Assembly: GCF_036010505.1 (NCBI RefSeq)
Contig: NZ_CP108569.1
Location: 5,881,001 to 5,945,000, forward strand
From: Streptomyces sp. NBC_01197
Lineage (GTDB): Bacteria; Actinomycetota; Actinomycetes; Streptomycetales; Streptomycetaceae
DNA length: 64,000 nt
Direction of reading: 5' to 3'
The notes beneath the pieces were generated by a model. The model saw nothing but the letters and a program-made list of their open reading frames with translations, was not told the DNA's origin and made no database searches. The number at the start of each line of letters is the position of its first letter. The first letter of the stretch is position 1. Positions 1 through 9,515 of this stretch are shown one piece after another. Position numbers and translations under genes: made by a program.

Positions 1-356
1 TCGAGGCCGAGACCGTGCTGGACCGGGTCGCCGTCATCGAACGCGGCCGGGTGATCGCCTGCGACACCCCGGCCGGGCTGAAGGCCCAGGTCGCGGGCGA
101 GGTCCGGGTCGAGCTCGTCTGGCGGGAGCGGGCGCCGCTCGACATCCCGGAGGTCGCCGCGCTGCGCGAGTCCGCGCAGGAGTCCGGGCGCCGCTGGGTG
201 CTGCGGCTGGCGCCCGACGAGGCACGGGCCGCCGTCGCCACGGTGACCGGCGGACCCGCCTTCGCCGCACTCGACGACTTCACGCTGTCCACACCGAGCC
301 TGGAGGACGTGTACATGGCGCTGGGCGGCCGTACCCTCGGGCTGGTGAAGGCGTGA
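1..356 (+). CDS. ABC transporter ATP-binding protein, C-terminal end (5' truncated by window)
   Basis: The reading frame is open from base 3 to the stop at 354-356, so only about the last 117 residues are present. The visible part begins EAETVLDRVAVIERGRV, which matches the region after the Walker B and H-loop of drug-export type ABC ATPases, where a conserved ERG sequence precedes a short C-terminal accessory domain. It ends SLEDVYMALGGR, typical of DrrA-like ATPases. The next gene, a membrane permease, starts inside its stop codon, so the two probably form one exporter. The nucleotide-binding motifs lie outside the window. The substrate cannot be told. Confidence 0.85.
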   Translation, partial: EAETVLDRVAVIERGRVIACDTPAGLKAQVAGEVRVELVWRERAPLDIPEVAALRESAQESGRRWVLRLAPDEARAAVATVTGGPAFAALDDFTLSTPSLEDVYMALGGRTLGLVKA

Positions 357-1234
357 CGGCAGTGGTCTCCGCGCAGTCGCAGCCGAACCCGGAGACCCCG
401 CCGCACGGCGAGTCCCGCACCCCTGACGACTCGGGCGCCCGGGGCGGCCCGGCCGGGGCCGCCGACGCGGTCACCGAGGCCGAGCCGCTCGCGCCGCGCG
501 CCCGGCTGCTGCCCGCGCTGGCCGCGGTCTACCGGGCCCAGCTGTCGCGGGCCCGGGTGGCCCGCATCCCGCTGCTCTTCGTGGCGACGTTCCAGTCCGT
601 CGGGATCATGATCCTGATGCGCGGGGTCGTCGACGGCGGCGACGAGGCCCGCGCCGTGGTGGCGGGCTCGGCCGTCCTGGTCGTGGCGTTCGTCGCGCTC
701 AACCTGCTCGCGCAGTACTTCGGGCAGCTGCGGGCCGGCGGCGGGCTCGACCACTACGCCACCCTGCCGGTGCCGCCCGCCTCCGTGGTGCTCGGGACCG
801 CCGGCGCGTACGCCTCCTTCACGGTGCCCGGCACGGTCGTCACCGCGGTCGCCGGGTCCGTGCTCTTCCAGCTGCCGCTGGCGCATCTGTGGGTGCTCGC
901 CGCCGTCGTCCCGCTCGCGGGAGCGGCGCTCGCCGGGCTCGGCGCCGCACTCGGGCTGCTCGCGCCGCGCCAGGAACTCGCCACTCTGCTCGGCCAGCTC
1001 GGGATGTCCGCCGCGCTGCTGCTGGGCGTGCTCCCGGCCGGCCGGCTGCCGGAGCCGATCGCGTACGCCCGCGATCTGCTGCCCTCCACCTACGGGGTCG
1101 AGGCGCTGGCCCGTACCTTCGGCGGCCACCCGGACTGGCCGATGGTCGGTGCCGACCTCGCTGTGTGCGCGGCGGTCGGGGTCGTCTCGCTGGCCGTGGC
1201 CACCTGGGCCTACCGGCGGGCGGCGGTCCGGTGA
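353..1234 (+). CDS. ABC-2 type transporter permease
   Basis: 293 residues from a GTG that overlaps the stop of the ATPase gene (GTGA, 4 bases), implying translational coupling. The first 60 or so residues are polar and Pro/Gly-rich. The rest carries about six hydrophobic segments, for example around residues 75-95, 100-125 and 140-165, and at the C-terminus. This fits the DrrB/ABC-2 membrane partner of the preceding ATPase. Such two-gene systems export drugs, lipids or polymers. Nothing in the sequence identifies the cargo. Confidence 0.8.
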   Translation: MTAVVSAQSQPNPETPPHGESRTPDDSGARGGPAGAADAVTEAEPLAPRARLLPALAAVYRAQLSRARVARIPLLFVATFQSVGIMILMRGVVDGGDEARAVVAGSAVLVVAFVALNLLAQYFGQLRAGGGLDHYATLPVPPASVVLGTAGAYASFTVPGTVVTAVAGSVLFQLPLAHLWVLAAVVPLAGAALAGLGAALGLLAPRQELATLLGQLGMSAALLLGVLPAGRLPEPIAYARDLLPSTYGVEALARTFGGHPDWPMVGADLAVCAAVGVVSLAVATWAYRRAAVR

Positions 1235-1268
1235 GGCGGCACCCAGGGCCGCCTGGCACGATGGCAGA

Positions 1269-1958
1269 GTGACCGCGCCACTGACACCTCCGCACCAGCC
1301 GCCGAACGACGACCCGTGGCAGAAGGGTCCTTCGGGAGCCACCCCCTGGCCGGGTCCGGAGCAGGCGGCGGACGACGGCCCCGGACTCCGCGCCGAGCTG
1401 GTGCAGGCCGCGGTCGTCGCGGTCGTGCTGACGGTCCTGGGGGTCCTGCTCGGCCTGCTGTGGATGTGGCTCGCGCCGCGCGTTCCGCTGATCTCCGACG
1501 GCAAGGCCGTCTACCTCAAGAACTCGGAGGGCGAGCAGGCGATCGGCGGGGACGGCACGTTCGCGCTGCTCGGGCTGGCGTTCGGCGCGGTGAGCGCGGC
1601 CGCCGTCTTCCTCTTCCGCAGGCGCGGCGGGGTGCCGCTGGTCCTCGCACTCGCCGTCGGCGGCCTGCTCGGCTCGCTGCTGGCCTGGCGCGTCGGAATC
1701 TGGCTGGGCCCGTCGCAGGACGTGGTCGCGGCAGCGAAGCACGCGGGCAAGGGCGTCACCTTCGACGCGCCGCTGAAACTGGCCGCGAAGGGCGCGCTGC
1801 TCGCTTGGCCGGTGGCAGCGATGATCATGCACCTGGGGGTGACCGCGGTGTTCGGACCGCGCGACCCCGAGCCGGAGTGGACCCCGCCGTCGCCGCCCGC
1901 CACGCTGCCGCCGCTGTCGTACGACGACCCCGCCCCGGAGCCGGGCGAACGGCGCTAG
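1269..1958 (+). CDS. DUF2567-type four-helix membrane protein
   Basis: 229 residues from a GTG at 1269; the frame extends further upstream but would overlap the permease. The N-terminus is Pro-rich and cytoplasmic-looking (PHQPPNDDPW). Four hydrophobic stretches follow, at about residues 45-70, 98-118, 123-150 and 170-195, and the tail is Pro/Glu-rich. This pattern matches the actinobacterial DUF2567 family of unknown function. The 34-base gap to the permease gene is compatible with co-transcription. No catalytic motif was seen. Confidence 0.7.
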   Translation: MTAPLTPPHQPPNDDPWQKGPSGATPWPGPEQAADDGPGLRAELVQAAVVAVVLTVLGVLLGLLWMWLAPRVPLISDGKAVYLKNSEGEQAIGGDGTFALLGLAFGAVSAAAVFLFRRRGGVPLVLALAVGGLLGSLLAWRVGIWLGPSQDVVAAAKHAGKGVTFDAPLKLAAKGALLAWPVAAMIMHLGVTAVFGPRDPEPEWTPPSPPATLPPLSYDDPAPEPGERR

Positions 1959-1990
1959 GTGTTCTGTCCGGCCGCCGGGCCGCCCCCCGG

Positions 1991-2524
1991 TCAGGCCGGC
2001 TCCGGATCCAGCCGCGATCCCTGGGCGGCCCGGCCCACCACGGCCAGCAACGCCCCGGTGAGCCCGGCCAGGTCCGCGGGCGACAGCTCCACCTCAAGCC
2101 CCCTGCGCCCCGCCGATACGCAGATCGTCCCGTGCGCCGACGCCGAGGCGTCCAGCACCGTACGGAGGCGCTTGCGCTGGCCCAGGGGGGAGATGCCGCC
2201 CAGGACATACCCCGTGGTGCGTTCCGCCACGGCCGGGTCCGCCATCGTGGCGCGCTTGCCGCCCACCGCGGCGGCCAGGGCCTTGAGGTCCAGGCTGCCC
2301 GCGACCGGGACGACGGCCACGGTCAGTTCGCCGTCCACATCGGCCACCAGCGTCTTGAAGACCCGGTCGGGGGCGACTCCGAGTGCCTCGGCCGCCTCCC
2401 CGCCGTAGGAGGCGGCGGCCGGGTCGTGCTCGTACGTGTGCAGCGTGTACGCCGTGCCTGCCGCGGTCAGCGCCGCCGTGGCGGGCGTGCCGCCCGACTG
2501 CCTCTTCTTGGGCTTCTTCGCCAC
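1991..2524 (-). CDS. ybaK: YbaK/EbsC-family Cys-tRNA deacylase-like protein
   Basis: 177 residues. YbaK/EbsC proteins hydrolyse mischarged aminoacyl-tRNA, classically Cys-tRNA(Pro), as stand-alone editing domains related to the ProRS insertion domain. The family pattern is clear: an EAAEALGV segment followed by RVFKTLVADVDG, whose Lys is the conserved functional residue, then VAVVPVAGSLDLKALA and GYVLGGISPLGQRKRL, the conserved glycine-rich loop. The N-terminus is short and basic (MAKKPKKRQ). It lies 16 bases beyond the stop side of the divergent-phase neighbour on the same strand and could be read with it. Confidence 0.88.
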   Translation of the reverse strand: MAKKPKKRQSGGTPATAALTAAGTAYTLHTYEHDPAAASYGGEAAEALGVAPDRVFKTLVADVDGELTVAVVPVAGSLDLKALAAAVGGKRATMADPAVAERTTGYVLGGISPLGQRKRLRTVLDASASAHGTICVSAGRRGLEVELSPADLAGLTGALLAVVGRAAQGSRLDPEPA

Positions 2525-2540
2525 GTGCGCGCTCCTCGGG

Positions 2541-3293
2541 TCAGTTGAGGTGGGTCGGGGCCCGGGTCAGGTCCATGGCGGGCAGCGACGGAAGATGCCG
2601 GATCACCGCGGTCTCCGACCGCAGCAGCTTCAGCTCCTCGCGCAGCCGGGTCGCGATGTCCGGCGCTTCGAGCAGCCTCTGCTTGGCGGGTACGTCGAGC
2701 ACGGTGGCCGCCGCGACCAGGTACGAGACCACCGAGGGCTCGTCCGGGAGCTCGGCCCCGGTGGTGAGCGAGCGTTCGCGCGCACCGGCCAGCCGCTTCT
2801 GATAGGCGCGGAAGGCGCGCAGCACACCCTCCGCGAGGGCGCCCGCGTCGTCCCCGGCGTCCTCGGGCAGCTCCTCGACCTCGGCGGTCAGATACGGGCC
2901 GCTCGCGTCCAGCGAGTGGATCCGCACCCGCGCCGTGCCGGTGGCGAGCACTTCGAAGCTGCCGTCGTCGCGCTCACGGATCGTCGCGGCGTCGGCGATG
3001 CAGCCGATGTGGTGCAGGGCGGTGGCAGGATCGTCGCCGAAACCGGCGGCCGGGCCCGGCTCGGGCAGCGCGGCGCGGCCGGGCAGCCCGGGCAGCGTGG
3101 GCGCCACCTCGGAACCGTCGCGGATGGCGACGACGGCGAAGCGCCGTGGCTCGGCCTCGTCGTCCACCTTGAGCAGGTCGCGCATCATGGCGCGATAACG
3201 CTCCTCGAAGATGTTCAGAGGCAGCACGAGGCCCGGGAACAGCACCGAGTTCAGCGGGAAGAGAGGGAGGCGCGCGGTGGTCACAGCGGTCAA
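2541..3293 (-). CDS. Lon N-terminal (substrate-binding) domain protein
   Basis: 250 residues beginning with the typical Lon-N start RLPLFPLNSVLFPGLVLPLNIFEERY. It contains only the N-terminal substrate-binding/PUA-like domain: no AAA ATPase or Ser-Lys protease domain follows. Stand-alone Lon-N proteins are common in actinobacteria, and their role is not settled. The start (GTG at 3293) overlaps the stop of the upstream gene at 3290-3293, so the pair is probably translated together. The C-terminal half is helical, as in other stand-alone members. Confidence 0.85.
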   Translation of the reverse strand: MTAVTTARLPLFPLNSVLFPGLVLPLNIFEERYRAMMRDLLKVDDEAEPRRFAVVAIRDGSEVAPTLPGLPGRAALPEPGPAAGFGDDPATALHHIGCIADAATIRERDDGSFEVLATGTARVRIHSLDASGPYLTAEVEELPEDAGDDAGALAEGVLRAFRAYQKRLAGARERSLTTGAELPDEPSVVSYLVAAATVLDVPAKQRLLEAPDIATRLREELKLLRSETAVIRHLPSLPAMDLTRAPTHLN

Positions 3294-4360
3294 GCGTAAT
3301 GGCCGCGGCCGCGGGCGCGCCCCGTACTGTCCCGCCGCGCGCCCCCGGAAGCGGCCAGCAGGCGTGCCGCGCCGCGCAGTTCGAGGAAACGGCCCAGTGG
3401 ATCGTCACTCAGCCGAGCCCACGGGAACGAGGTCACGTCCGGGCCGATCAGCCGGAACTGCTCGACCGCCTCGGCCCACCTCTCCCGGCTGACCAGCACG
3501 TACACCAGCAGATTCCGGACCTCAGCGAGCAGCGCGTCGCCCGGCCCGTAACCGGCGGACAGGGCGATGGCGCGGTCCGCCGCCCCGTCGATCCGCTCCC
3601 GGACCGCGGCGGGCCGCCCGCCGCCGGCGAGGTACGCGAACGCCGCCCGAACCGGCAGCGCCCGCACCAGCGATCCGGGCGGTGCGTCGTCGGCGGCCTG
3701 CTCCGCGAAGTCGAAGCACTCGCGGTGCGAGCCGTGCCACTGCGCCGACAGGTAGCGCAGGGCGGCCACATGGCAGCCGTAGTGCCACGGGGAGCGGCGC
3801 AGCGCCTGCTCCCAGAGGGTTTCGAAGTCGGTGTGCGTGGCGTGCACACCGCGGGCGTGGTCCAGGGCGATGCGCCATGGCACCGGGTCCCGGGGATCGC
3901 CGGCGGCCGCCGCGTCGACCAGTGGGCGGATCTCCCGCAGCAGTTCGGCCCGGGCGGGGGAGTCCCAGGCCCTGAGGACCGCGAGGCCGGCCGCGAGGAG
4001 CAGCGCGTCCGGGTCGTGCGGCGAGGCCGCGAGCCAGCCGGAGAGCCACTCATCCCTGCTGAGGGCGAAGGCGGCGAGCCGGGTGAGGTAGCGGTCGCGG
4101 TCCTCCCACCCGGACGTGGCGCGGGTGGCGGCCAGCAGTCCGGCCGCCGGTCCGTGGTCCCCCTCGGCCGCCGCGACGAGCACGGGCGCCAGCCGGGCGT
4201 CGGGGACGTCGAGCAGCACCTCGTCGTCGCGGTGGTCGGCCGCCCCGGCGGCGGGCCGGTGCGGCGGGCGGCGCCCCGTCCCGGTGAGGGAGCGCAGGGA
4301 GCGCAGGGGCATGGTGCGGAGGGAGGGCAGAGACGTAATGAGGGACATGGTGCGGACCAT
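3290..4360 (-). CDS. Hypothetical helical-repeat (TPR-like) protein
   Basis: 356 residues. I do not recognise a precise family. After a basic 35-residue N-terminus the protein is almost all helical, with Ala/Leu/Arg-rich segments such as WLAASPHDPDALLLAAGLA and PWHYGCHVAALRYLSAQWHG. These resemble tetratricopeptide-type proteins and DUF4034-like proteins that count and weigh neighbouring units. No signal peptide, membrane helix or catalytic motif was seen. It is coupled by a 4-base overlap to the Lon N-domain gene, which suggests a shared role. A second Met five codons in is an alternative start. Confidence 0.6.
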   Translation of the reverse strand: MVRTMSLITSLPSLRTMPLRSLRSLTGTGRRPPHRPAAGAADHRDDEVLLDVPDARLAPVLVAAAEGDHGPAAGLLAATRATSGWEDRDRYLTRLAAFALSRDEWLSGWLAASPHDPDALLLAAGLAVLRAWDSPARAELLREIRPLVDAAAAGDPRDPVPWRIALDHARGVHATHTDFETLWEQALRRSPWHYGCHVAALRYLSAQWHGSHRECFDFAEQAADDAPPGSLVRALPVRAAFAYLAGGGRPAAVRERIDGAADRAIALSAGYGPGDALLAEVRNLLVYVLVSRERWAEAVEQFRLIGPDVTSFPWARLSDDPLGRFLELRGAARLLAASGGARRDSTGRARGRGHYA

Positions 4361-4603
4361 TGAAAACCGCAGGTGAGGAGGGCGCCAGGGGCAGGACGTG
4401 AAGCTTTCGTATCGGGGCGATGGTTGTACGCGGGGTGGTCAAGGAGCGGTAAAGAGGTAAGGGGGCGGACCGGACTTCCCGGACGCGATCGCGCTCCGGA
4501 CGCGGGGGGTGGTGGTCGCGGGACTTCCCGGCCGCGGGCCTGTCCGCCAGGGGCTTCCCCGCCCCGGACGGAACGCACCGCCACCGCCACCGCACCCGGC
4601 CCG

Positions 4604-6196
4604 TCAGCTCCGGCGCAGCAGACGCGTGGCGCCCGTCGCCACCGTCGTGGCCAGGATCCAGCCGAGCACGATCAGCGCGGCGGCCGCCCACTGCCAGCCG
4701 CCGCACAGCTTCCAGTAGCCGTCCTGGCCGAGGTTGACCACCGGGATCAGCAGGTCCAGCGCGTAGAGCGCCGCGTTCCACTGCGGATGCCCGTCCCGGC
4801 TCATCGGCTCCGGGCGGTAGTGCGAGAACGCGACCGTTCCGGCCGCCCACAGCACCGCCATCCAGAGCGCGGCCCGGCCCGGCCGGTAGCCGTACGCCAC
4901 CGTCCAGTCCTGGAGGTACCCCCACACCTTGGCGGCCAGCGGCAGCGTCTCGCGTCGTCTGCGCTGCTTCGCCAGCAGTACCTCGCGGGCGTCCGCGTCC
5001 TCGCCGCTGTTGCGCAGCACCGACGCCAGCCGTTCGTACGGCTCCGGCGCGTACTCCGGAGTCGCCGCCGTCACCCACTCCAGCCGCTGCTCCAGCGGGA
5101 AGCTGCCGACCGGGATGAGGTTCTCGTAGCTGAAGCCCCCCATCGCCAGACCGCCGGGGCCGGGCCAGCTGGTCGACATGTCGACCAGGTTGACCACCTT
5201 GGCGCCCGACAGCACCACCCGGCCCTGCTCGGGGCGGTCCCCGAGGAAGCGCAGCTCGGGGGTCTGGATGCGGCGCAGCGACAGCTCCTGGTCGCGATGC
5301 ATACGGAACTTCGCACTCCGCAGGTCGAGGGCGTCCCCGAACCGCCCGTCGTCCAGCCGTATCCCGCCGACGCACTCGAACGGCTGAAGCCTCGTCCCGT
5401 ACGGCGGGGTCGGTCCGGTGCCGTACGGGGGAGTGGTGCCGCCACCATCCGGTGCCACCCCGGCCGCCGACAGATAGAGCGTGCGCTCCACCGAGAGCTG
5501 CGGCGCGTTCAGCGCCCGCCGGCCGTCCGGATTGAGCAGCCGGCTGCCGTTGAAGCTCAGCGAGACCCCGATCCGCGCCGAACGCAGACTCACCTCGCCG
5601 TGCGACTCGATCATCTCGGCCTGCAGGTCCTGCGCCACGTACAGCCCGTCGGCCGCGATGGAGCGGCCCTTGCGGTCCGGGTGCACCACCATCATGTTGA
5701 TCAGCAGATCCGTGCCGATCTGCGCGTCGGTCAGCCGGATACCGCCCGCCACCCGGCAGCGCGGCAGATGCAGGTCGCCCTCGCTGTGCAGCCGGGCCGC
5801 CTCGAGACGCGGCATCGCACAGCCGACCATCCGGACCGTGGTGACCCGGCACTCCGGCAGCAGCACCTCATCCTCGAACCGGCAGCCGGTCAGCTCCACG
5901 TACGGCGTGACCGTGCCGCCCGCGAGATCCAGCGCACCGGTGATCTGCACCCCGGTCAGCTTGAGCGAGGAGACCCGGCCCGCCAGCGCCGGCGGCCCGC
6001 TGAGCAGCAGCAGGGCCACCACGCGCGCACGGACCGTGCGCTCGGGGCCCCAGGTGCGGGCCGAGAGCGGATTGTCCATGACGGGGTTGCGGGTGCGCAG
6101 ATCGTACGTACTGCCGTTGCGGAAGGCCTCCCACATGCCCAGCTCGGCGCCGGTCAGCCAGTCGGGCGCATGCTCGTCGTGCTGCGCCTCTGTCAC
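4604..6196 (-). CDS. Beta-helix/pentapeptide-like membrane protein of unknown function
   Basis: About 530 residues from a GTG at 6196, chosen because GGGAGGGG lies just upstream; a GTG at 6244 would add 16 residues. The first 300 residues form repeated short units with alternating hydrophobic positions, as in right-handed beta-helix or pentapeptide-repeat proteins. The C-terminal third has hydrophobic segments (for example WMAVLWAAGTVAFSHY and WAAAALIVLGWILATTVA) and looks membrane-inserted. Streptomyces relatives are sometimes labelled membrane-associated oxidoreductase, but I see no cofactor motif. The 243-base gap before the next gene (4361-4603) holds nothing I can name. Confidence 0.55.
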   Translation of the reverse strand: MTEAQHDEHAPDWLTGAELGMWEAFRNGSTYDLRTRNPVMDNPLSARTWGPERTVRARVVALLLLSGPPALAGRVSSLKLTGVQITGALDLAGGTVTPYVELTGCRFEDEVLLPECRVTTVRMVGCAMPRLEAARLHSEGDLHLPRCRVAGGIRLTDAQIGTDLLINMMVVHPDRKGRSIAADGLYVAQDLQAEMIESHGEVSLRSARIGVSLSFNGSRLLNPDGRRALNAPQLSVERTLYLSAAGVAPDGGGTTPPYGTGPTPPYGTRLQPFECVGGIRLDDGRFGDALDLRSAKFRMHRDQELSLRRIQTPELRFLGDRPEQGRVVLSGAKVVNLVDMSTSWPGPGGLAMGGFSYENLIPVGSFPLEQRLEWVTAATPEYAPEPYERLASVLRNSGEDADAREVLLAKQRRRRETLPLAAKVWGYLQDWTVAYGYRPGRAALWMAVLWAAGTVAFSHYRPEPMSRDGHPQWNAALYALDLLIPVVNLGQDGYWKLCGGWQWAAAALIVLGWILATTVATGATRLLRRS

Positions 6197-6262
6197 TGCC
6201 GCCCCTCCCTGCCCACGAGTGATGGAGTGAACGCTAGCGGTCACCGCCAGGGGGCCAGTTGT

Positions 6263-6279
6263 GTATCAGCCACTGATAC
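6263..6279. promoter_or_regulatory. Perfect inverted repeat upstream of hisD, candidate operator
   Basis: Arms GTATCAG (6263-6269) and CTGATAC (6273-6279) are exact reverse complements separated by CCA. The site lies 41 bases before the hisD ATG and between the divergent gene and the his operon. It is where a repressor would sit, but I cannot match it to a known Streptomyces regulator, so the assignment is inference. Confidence 0.4.
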
Positions 6280-6320
6280 GGGCGACCGGAGGCCATAACC
6301 GGTCTGAGAGAATTGGTGTC

Positions 6321-7643
6321 ATGATCTCCCGAATCGATCTGCGCGGCGACGCCCTCCCCGAGGGTGGCGCCCTGCGCGACCTGCTGCCCCGTGCCGACTT
6401 CGACGTACAGGCCGCCCTGGAAAAGGTGCGGCCGATCTGCGAGGACGTGCACCATCGCGGTGACGCGGCGCTCATCGAGTACGCGGAGAAGTTCGACGGG
6501 GTGCGGCTTGAACAGGTGCGGGTGCCCGCAGCGGCCCTCGCCGACGCCCTGGCCGGGCTCGACCCGGCCGTCCGGGCTGCCCTGGAGGAGTCGGTCAGGC
6601 GCGCCAGGCTGGTCCACCGCGCCCAGCGACGCGCCGAGCACACCACCCAGGTCGTCCCCGGCGGCAAAGTGACCGAGAAGTGGGTACCGGTCGAGCGTGT
6701 CGGGCTGTACGCGCCGGGCGGACGCTCCGTCTACCCCTCCTCCGTGGTCATGAACGTGGTGCCCGCGCAGGAGGCCGGGGTCGAGTCGATCGCCCTCGCG
6801 TCCCCCGCCCAGAAGGAGTTCGGCGGCCTGCCGCACCCGACGATCCTGGCCGCCTGCGCGCTGCTCGGCATCGACGAGGTGTACGCGGCGGGCGGCGCCA
6901 CCGCCGTCGCGATGTTCGCCCACGGCACCGAGTCCTGCCCCCCGGTCAACATGGTCACCGGCCCCGGCAACATCTGGGTCGCCGCGGCCAAGCGGTACTT
7001 CACCGGCCGGATCGGCATCGACGCCGAGGCGGGCCCGACCGAGATCGCCGTACTCGCCGACGACACCGCCGACCCCGCGCACGTGGCCGCCGACCTGATC
7101 AGCCAGGCCGAGCACGACCCGATGGCCGCCGCCGTCCTCGTCACCGACTCGGCAGAGCTGGCCGACGCGGTGGAGAAGGAGCTGGCGCCGCAGGTCGCCG
7201 CCACCAAGCACATCACCGAGCGGATCGTCCCCGCCCTTGAGGGCAAGCAGTCCGCGATCGTCCTCGTCGACTCGGTCGAGGACGGTCTGAGGGTCGTGGA
7301 CGCGTACGGCGCCGAGCACCTGGAGATCCAGACCGCCGACGCCGCCGCGGTCGCCGCCCGGGTCCGCAACGCCGGAGCCGTCTTCGTCGGCCCCTGGGCG
7401 CCGGTCTCCCTCGGGGACTACTGCGCCGGGTCCAACCACGTCCTGCCCACCGGCGGCTGCGCCTGCCACTCCTCGGGCCTCTCGGTCCAGTCGTTCCTGC
7501 GCGGCATCCACATCGTCGACTACACCCGGGACGCGCTCGCCGAGGTCACCCACCACGTGGTGACGCTCGCCGAGGCCGAGGACCTGCCCGCGCACGGCGC
7601 GGCCCTCAAGGCGAGGTTCGGATGGAAGGTGCCCACCGCATGA
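6321..7643 (+). CDS. hisD: Histidinol dehydrogenase
   Basis: 440 residues from ATG 6321. HisD is the zinc enzyme that performs the last two steps of histidine synthesis, oxidising L-histidinol through histidinal to L-histidine with two NAD+. The family signature is visible: [15 protein letters not shown] followed by a SQAEHDP segment carrying the Gln and His zinc ligands near residue 265, and a [10 protein letters not shown] segment near the C-terminus. It is the first gene of an operon in which every junction to hisF overlaps or nearly overlaps; the ATGA at 7640-7643 couples it to hisC. Confidence 0.97.
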   Translation: MISRIDLRGDALPEGGALRDLLPRADFDVQAALEKVRPICEDVHHRGDAALIEYAEKFDGVRLEQVRVPAAALADALAGLDPAVRAALEESVRRARLVHRAQRRAEHTTQVVPGGKVTEKWVPVERVGLYAPGGRSVYPSSVVMNVVPAQEAGVESIALASPAQKEFGGLPHPTILAACALLGIDEVYAAGGATAVAMFAHGTESCPPVNMVTGPGNIWVAAAKRYFTGRIGIDAEAGPTEIAVLADDTADPAHVAADLISQAEHDPMAAAVLVTDSAELADAVEKELAPQVAATKHITERIVPALEGKQSAIVLVDSVEDGLRVVDAYGAEHLEIQTADAAAVAARVRNAGAVFVGPWAPVSLGDYCAGSNHVLPTGGCACHSSGLSVQSFLRGIHIVDYTRDALAEVTHHVVTLAEAEDLPAHGAALKARFGWKVPTA

Positions 7644-8746
7644 CAGGTATCGACGACCTGCCCGTACGGGACGAACTGCGCGGCAAGTCCCCCTACGGCG
7701 CGCCCCAACTGGACGTCCCCGTACGGCTGAACACCAACGAGAACCCGTACCCGCTGCCCGAGGCGCTGGTCGACCGGATCACCGAGCGCGTACGGGAGGC
7801 GGCCCGCACGCTCAACCGCTACCCCGACCGGGACGCCGTCGAGCTCCGCACCCAGCTGGCCCGCTACCTCACCAAAGCCGCCGGGCACCCGGTCGAAACG
7901 GCCAACGTCTGGGCGGCGAACGGCTCGAACGAGGTCATCCAGCAGCTGCTCCAGACCTTCGGCGGCCCCGGCCGCACGGCCATCGGCTTCGAGCCCTCGT
8001 ACTCGATGCACGCCCTCATCTCCCGGGGCACCGGCACCGGCTGGATCTCCGGACCGCGCAATGAGGACTTCACCATCGACGTGGCGGCGGCCGAGCGCTC
8101 CATCACCGGGAACCGGCCCGACGTCGTCTTCATCACCTCGCCCAACAACCCCACGGGCACCGCCGTCGACACCGAGACGGTCCTCGCGCTCTACGAGGCG
8201 GCGCAGGCGGCCGGCCCCTCGATGGTCGTGGTGGACGAGGCGTACGGCGAGTTCAGCCACGCTCCCTCGCTGCTCCCGCTGATCGAGGGCCGCCCCCGCC
8301 TGGTCCTCTCCCGGACCATGTCCAAGGCGTTCGGCGCCGCCGGACTGCGGCTCGGCTACCTCGCGGCGGACCCCGCCGTGGTCGACGCCGTCCAGCTCGT
8401 ACGGCTGCCGTACCACCTGTCGTCCGTCACCCAGGCCACCGCCCTCGCCGCCCTGGAGCACACCGATACCCTGTTGCGGTACGTCGAGCAGCTGAAGGCC
8501 GAACGCGACAGGCTCGTCGGTGAGCTGAGCTCCATCGGGTACGACGTGACGCAGTCCGATGCCAACTTCATCCAGTTCGGCCGCTTCCAGGACGCATCGG
8601 CTGCCTGGCGGGCGATCCTCGACCACGGTGTCCTGGTCAGGGACAACGGGGTCCCCGGATGGCTGCGGGTCTCCGTGGGCACTCCGGCCGAGAACGACGC
8701 GTTCCTCGAAGTGGCACGCACACTGCACAAGGAGATCACCGCATGA
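7640..8746 (+). CDS. hisC: Histidinol-phosphate aminotransferase
   Basis: 368 residues. HisC transfers an amino group from glutamate to imidazole-acetol phosphate. It is a fold-type I PLP enzyme. The PLP lysine is Lys229 in SRTMSKAFG, and the upstream SPNNPTGT and [10 protein letters not shown] segments carry the conserved Asn, Asp and Tyr that contact PLP. The N-terminal [10 protein letters not shown] is the HisC substrate loop. The start ATG overlaps the hisD stop (ATGA), and its own stop overlaps hisB in the same way. Confidence 0.96.
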   Translation: MTGIDDLPVRDELRGKSPYGAPQLDVPVRLNTNENPYPLPEALVDRITERVREAARTLNRYPDRDAVELRTQLARYLTKAAGHPVETANVWAANGSNEVIQQLLQTFGGPGRTAIGFEPSYSMHALISRGTGTGWISGPRNEDFTIDVAAAERSITGNRPDVVFITSPNNPTGTAVDTETVLALYEAAQAAGPSMVVVDEAYGEFSHAPSLLPLIEGRPRLVLSRTMSKAFGAAGLRLGYLAADPAVVDAVQLVRLPYHLSSVTQATALAALEHTDTLLRYVEQLKAERDRLVGELSSIGYDVTQSDANFIQFGRFQDASAAWRAILDHGVLVRDNGVPGWLRVSVGTPAENDAFLEVARTLHKEITA

Positions 8747-9345
8747 CTCGCGTGGGCCGCATCGGACGGGTGGAACGCACCACCAAGGAGACCTCGGTCG
8801 TGGTCGAGATCAATCTCGACGGCACCGGCAAGGTCGACGTGTCGACGGGGGTCGGCTTCTACGACCACATGCTCGACCAGCTGGGCCGCCACGGCCTCTT
8901 CGACCTCACGGTCAAGACGGACGGCGACCTGCACATCGACTCGCACCACACCATCGAGGACACCGCCCTGGCGATCGGCGCCGCGTTCAAGCAGGCGCTC
9001 GGCGACAAGGTGGGCATCTACCGGTTCGGCAACTGCACGGTGCCGCTGGACGAGTCGCTCGCCCAGGTCACCGTCGACCTCTCGGGCCGCCCCTACCTGG
9101 TGCACACCGAGCCGGAGAACATGGCCCCGATGATCGGCAGCTACGACACGACGATGACCCGGCACATCCTGGAGTCGTTCGTCGCGCAGGCCCAGATCGC
9201 GCTCCACGTCCACGTGCCGTACGGACGCAACGCCCACCACATCGTGGAGTGCCAGTTCAAGGCCCTGGCCCGCGCGCTGCGTTACGCGTCCGAGCACGAC
9301 CCGCGGGCAGCGGGCATTCTTCCTTCGACCAAGGGCGCCCTGTAA
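8743..9345 (+). CDS. hisB: Imidazoleglycerol-phosphate dehydratase
   Basis: 200 residues. It dehydrates imidazole glycerol phosphate to imidazole acetol phosphate. The protein is monofunctional; the histidinol-phosphatase domain of the enterobacterial fusion is absent. The paired metal-ligand motifs are present as [10 protein letters not shown] and [17 protein letters not shown], about 100 residues apart, which fits the duplicated half-domain structure with its Mn ions. ATGA couples it to hisC. No dedicated histidinol-phosphatase gene was recognised in the window. Confidence 0.96.
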   Translation: MTRVGRIGRVERTTKETSVVVEINLDGTGKVDVSTGVGFYDHMLDQLGRHGLFDLTVKTDGDLHIDSHHTIEDTALAIGAAFKQALGDKVGIYRFGNCTVPLDESLAQVTVDLSGRPYLVHTEPENMAPMIGSYDTTMTRHILESFVAQAQIALHVHVPYGRNAHHIVECQFKALARALRYASEHDPRAAGILPSTKGAL

Positions 9346-9347
9346 GC

Positions 9348-9515
9348 ATGACTGGCCTCAACACCATCCTCATCGTCGTCGGCCTCTTCCTGGCCGGCGG
9401 CGTCTACTCCTTCGCCAAGCAGAAGATGCCCGCGAGCCTCATCGTGCTGCTCTCCATCGGAGCCGTGATGTGCCTGGCCGCCGGTGCGATGCGCATCCAG
9501 GGAATCTGGACATGA
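9348..9515 (+). CDS. Small two-helix membrane protein inside the his operon
   Basis: 55 residues, ATG 9348 to TGA 9513-9515. It starts two bases after the hisB stop, and its TGA overlaps the hisH ATG. Two hydrophobic helices (about residues 5-20 and 27-48) flank a short basic loop containing [11 protein letters not shown]. The tight fit between two histidine genes makes it a real gene rather than chance. Similar small proteins sit at this position in other Streptomyces his operons as far as I recall, but I know of no function. A role in anchoring or regulating the pathway is speculation. Confidence 0.75.
   Translation: MTGLNTILIVVGLFLAGGVYSFAKQKMPASLIVLLSIGAVMCLAAGAMRIQGIWT

Noticed and set aside
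4373..6298. 641-codon open frame antisense to the beta-helix protein gene
   Set aside because: No domain, and the opposite strand has a better start with a ribosome site.
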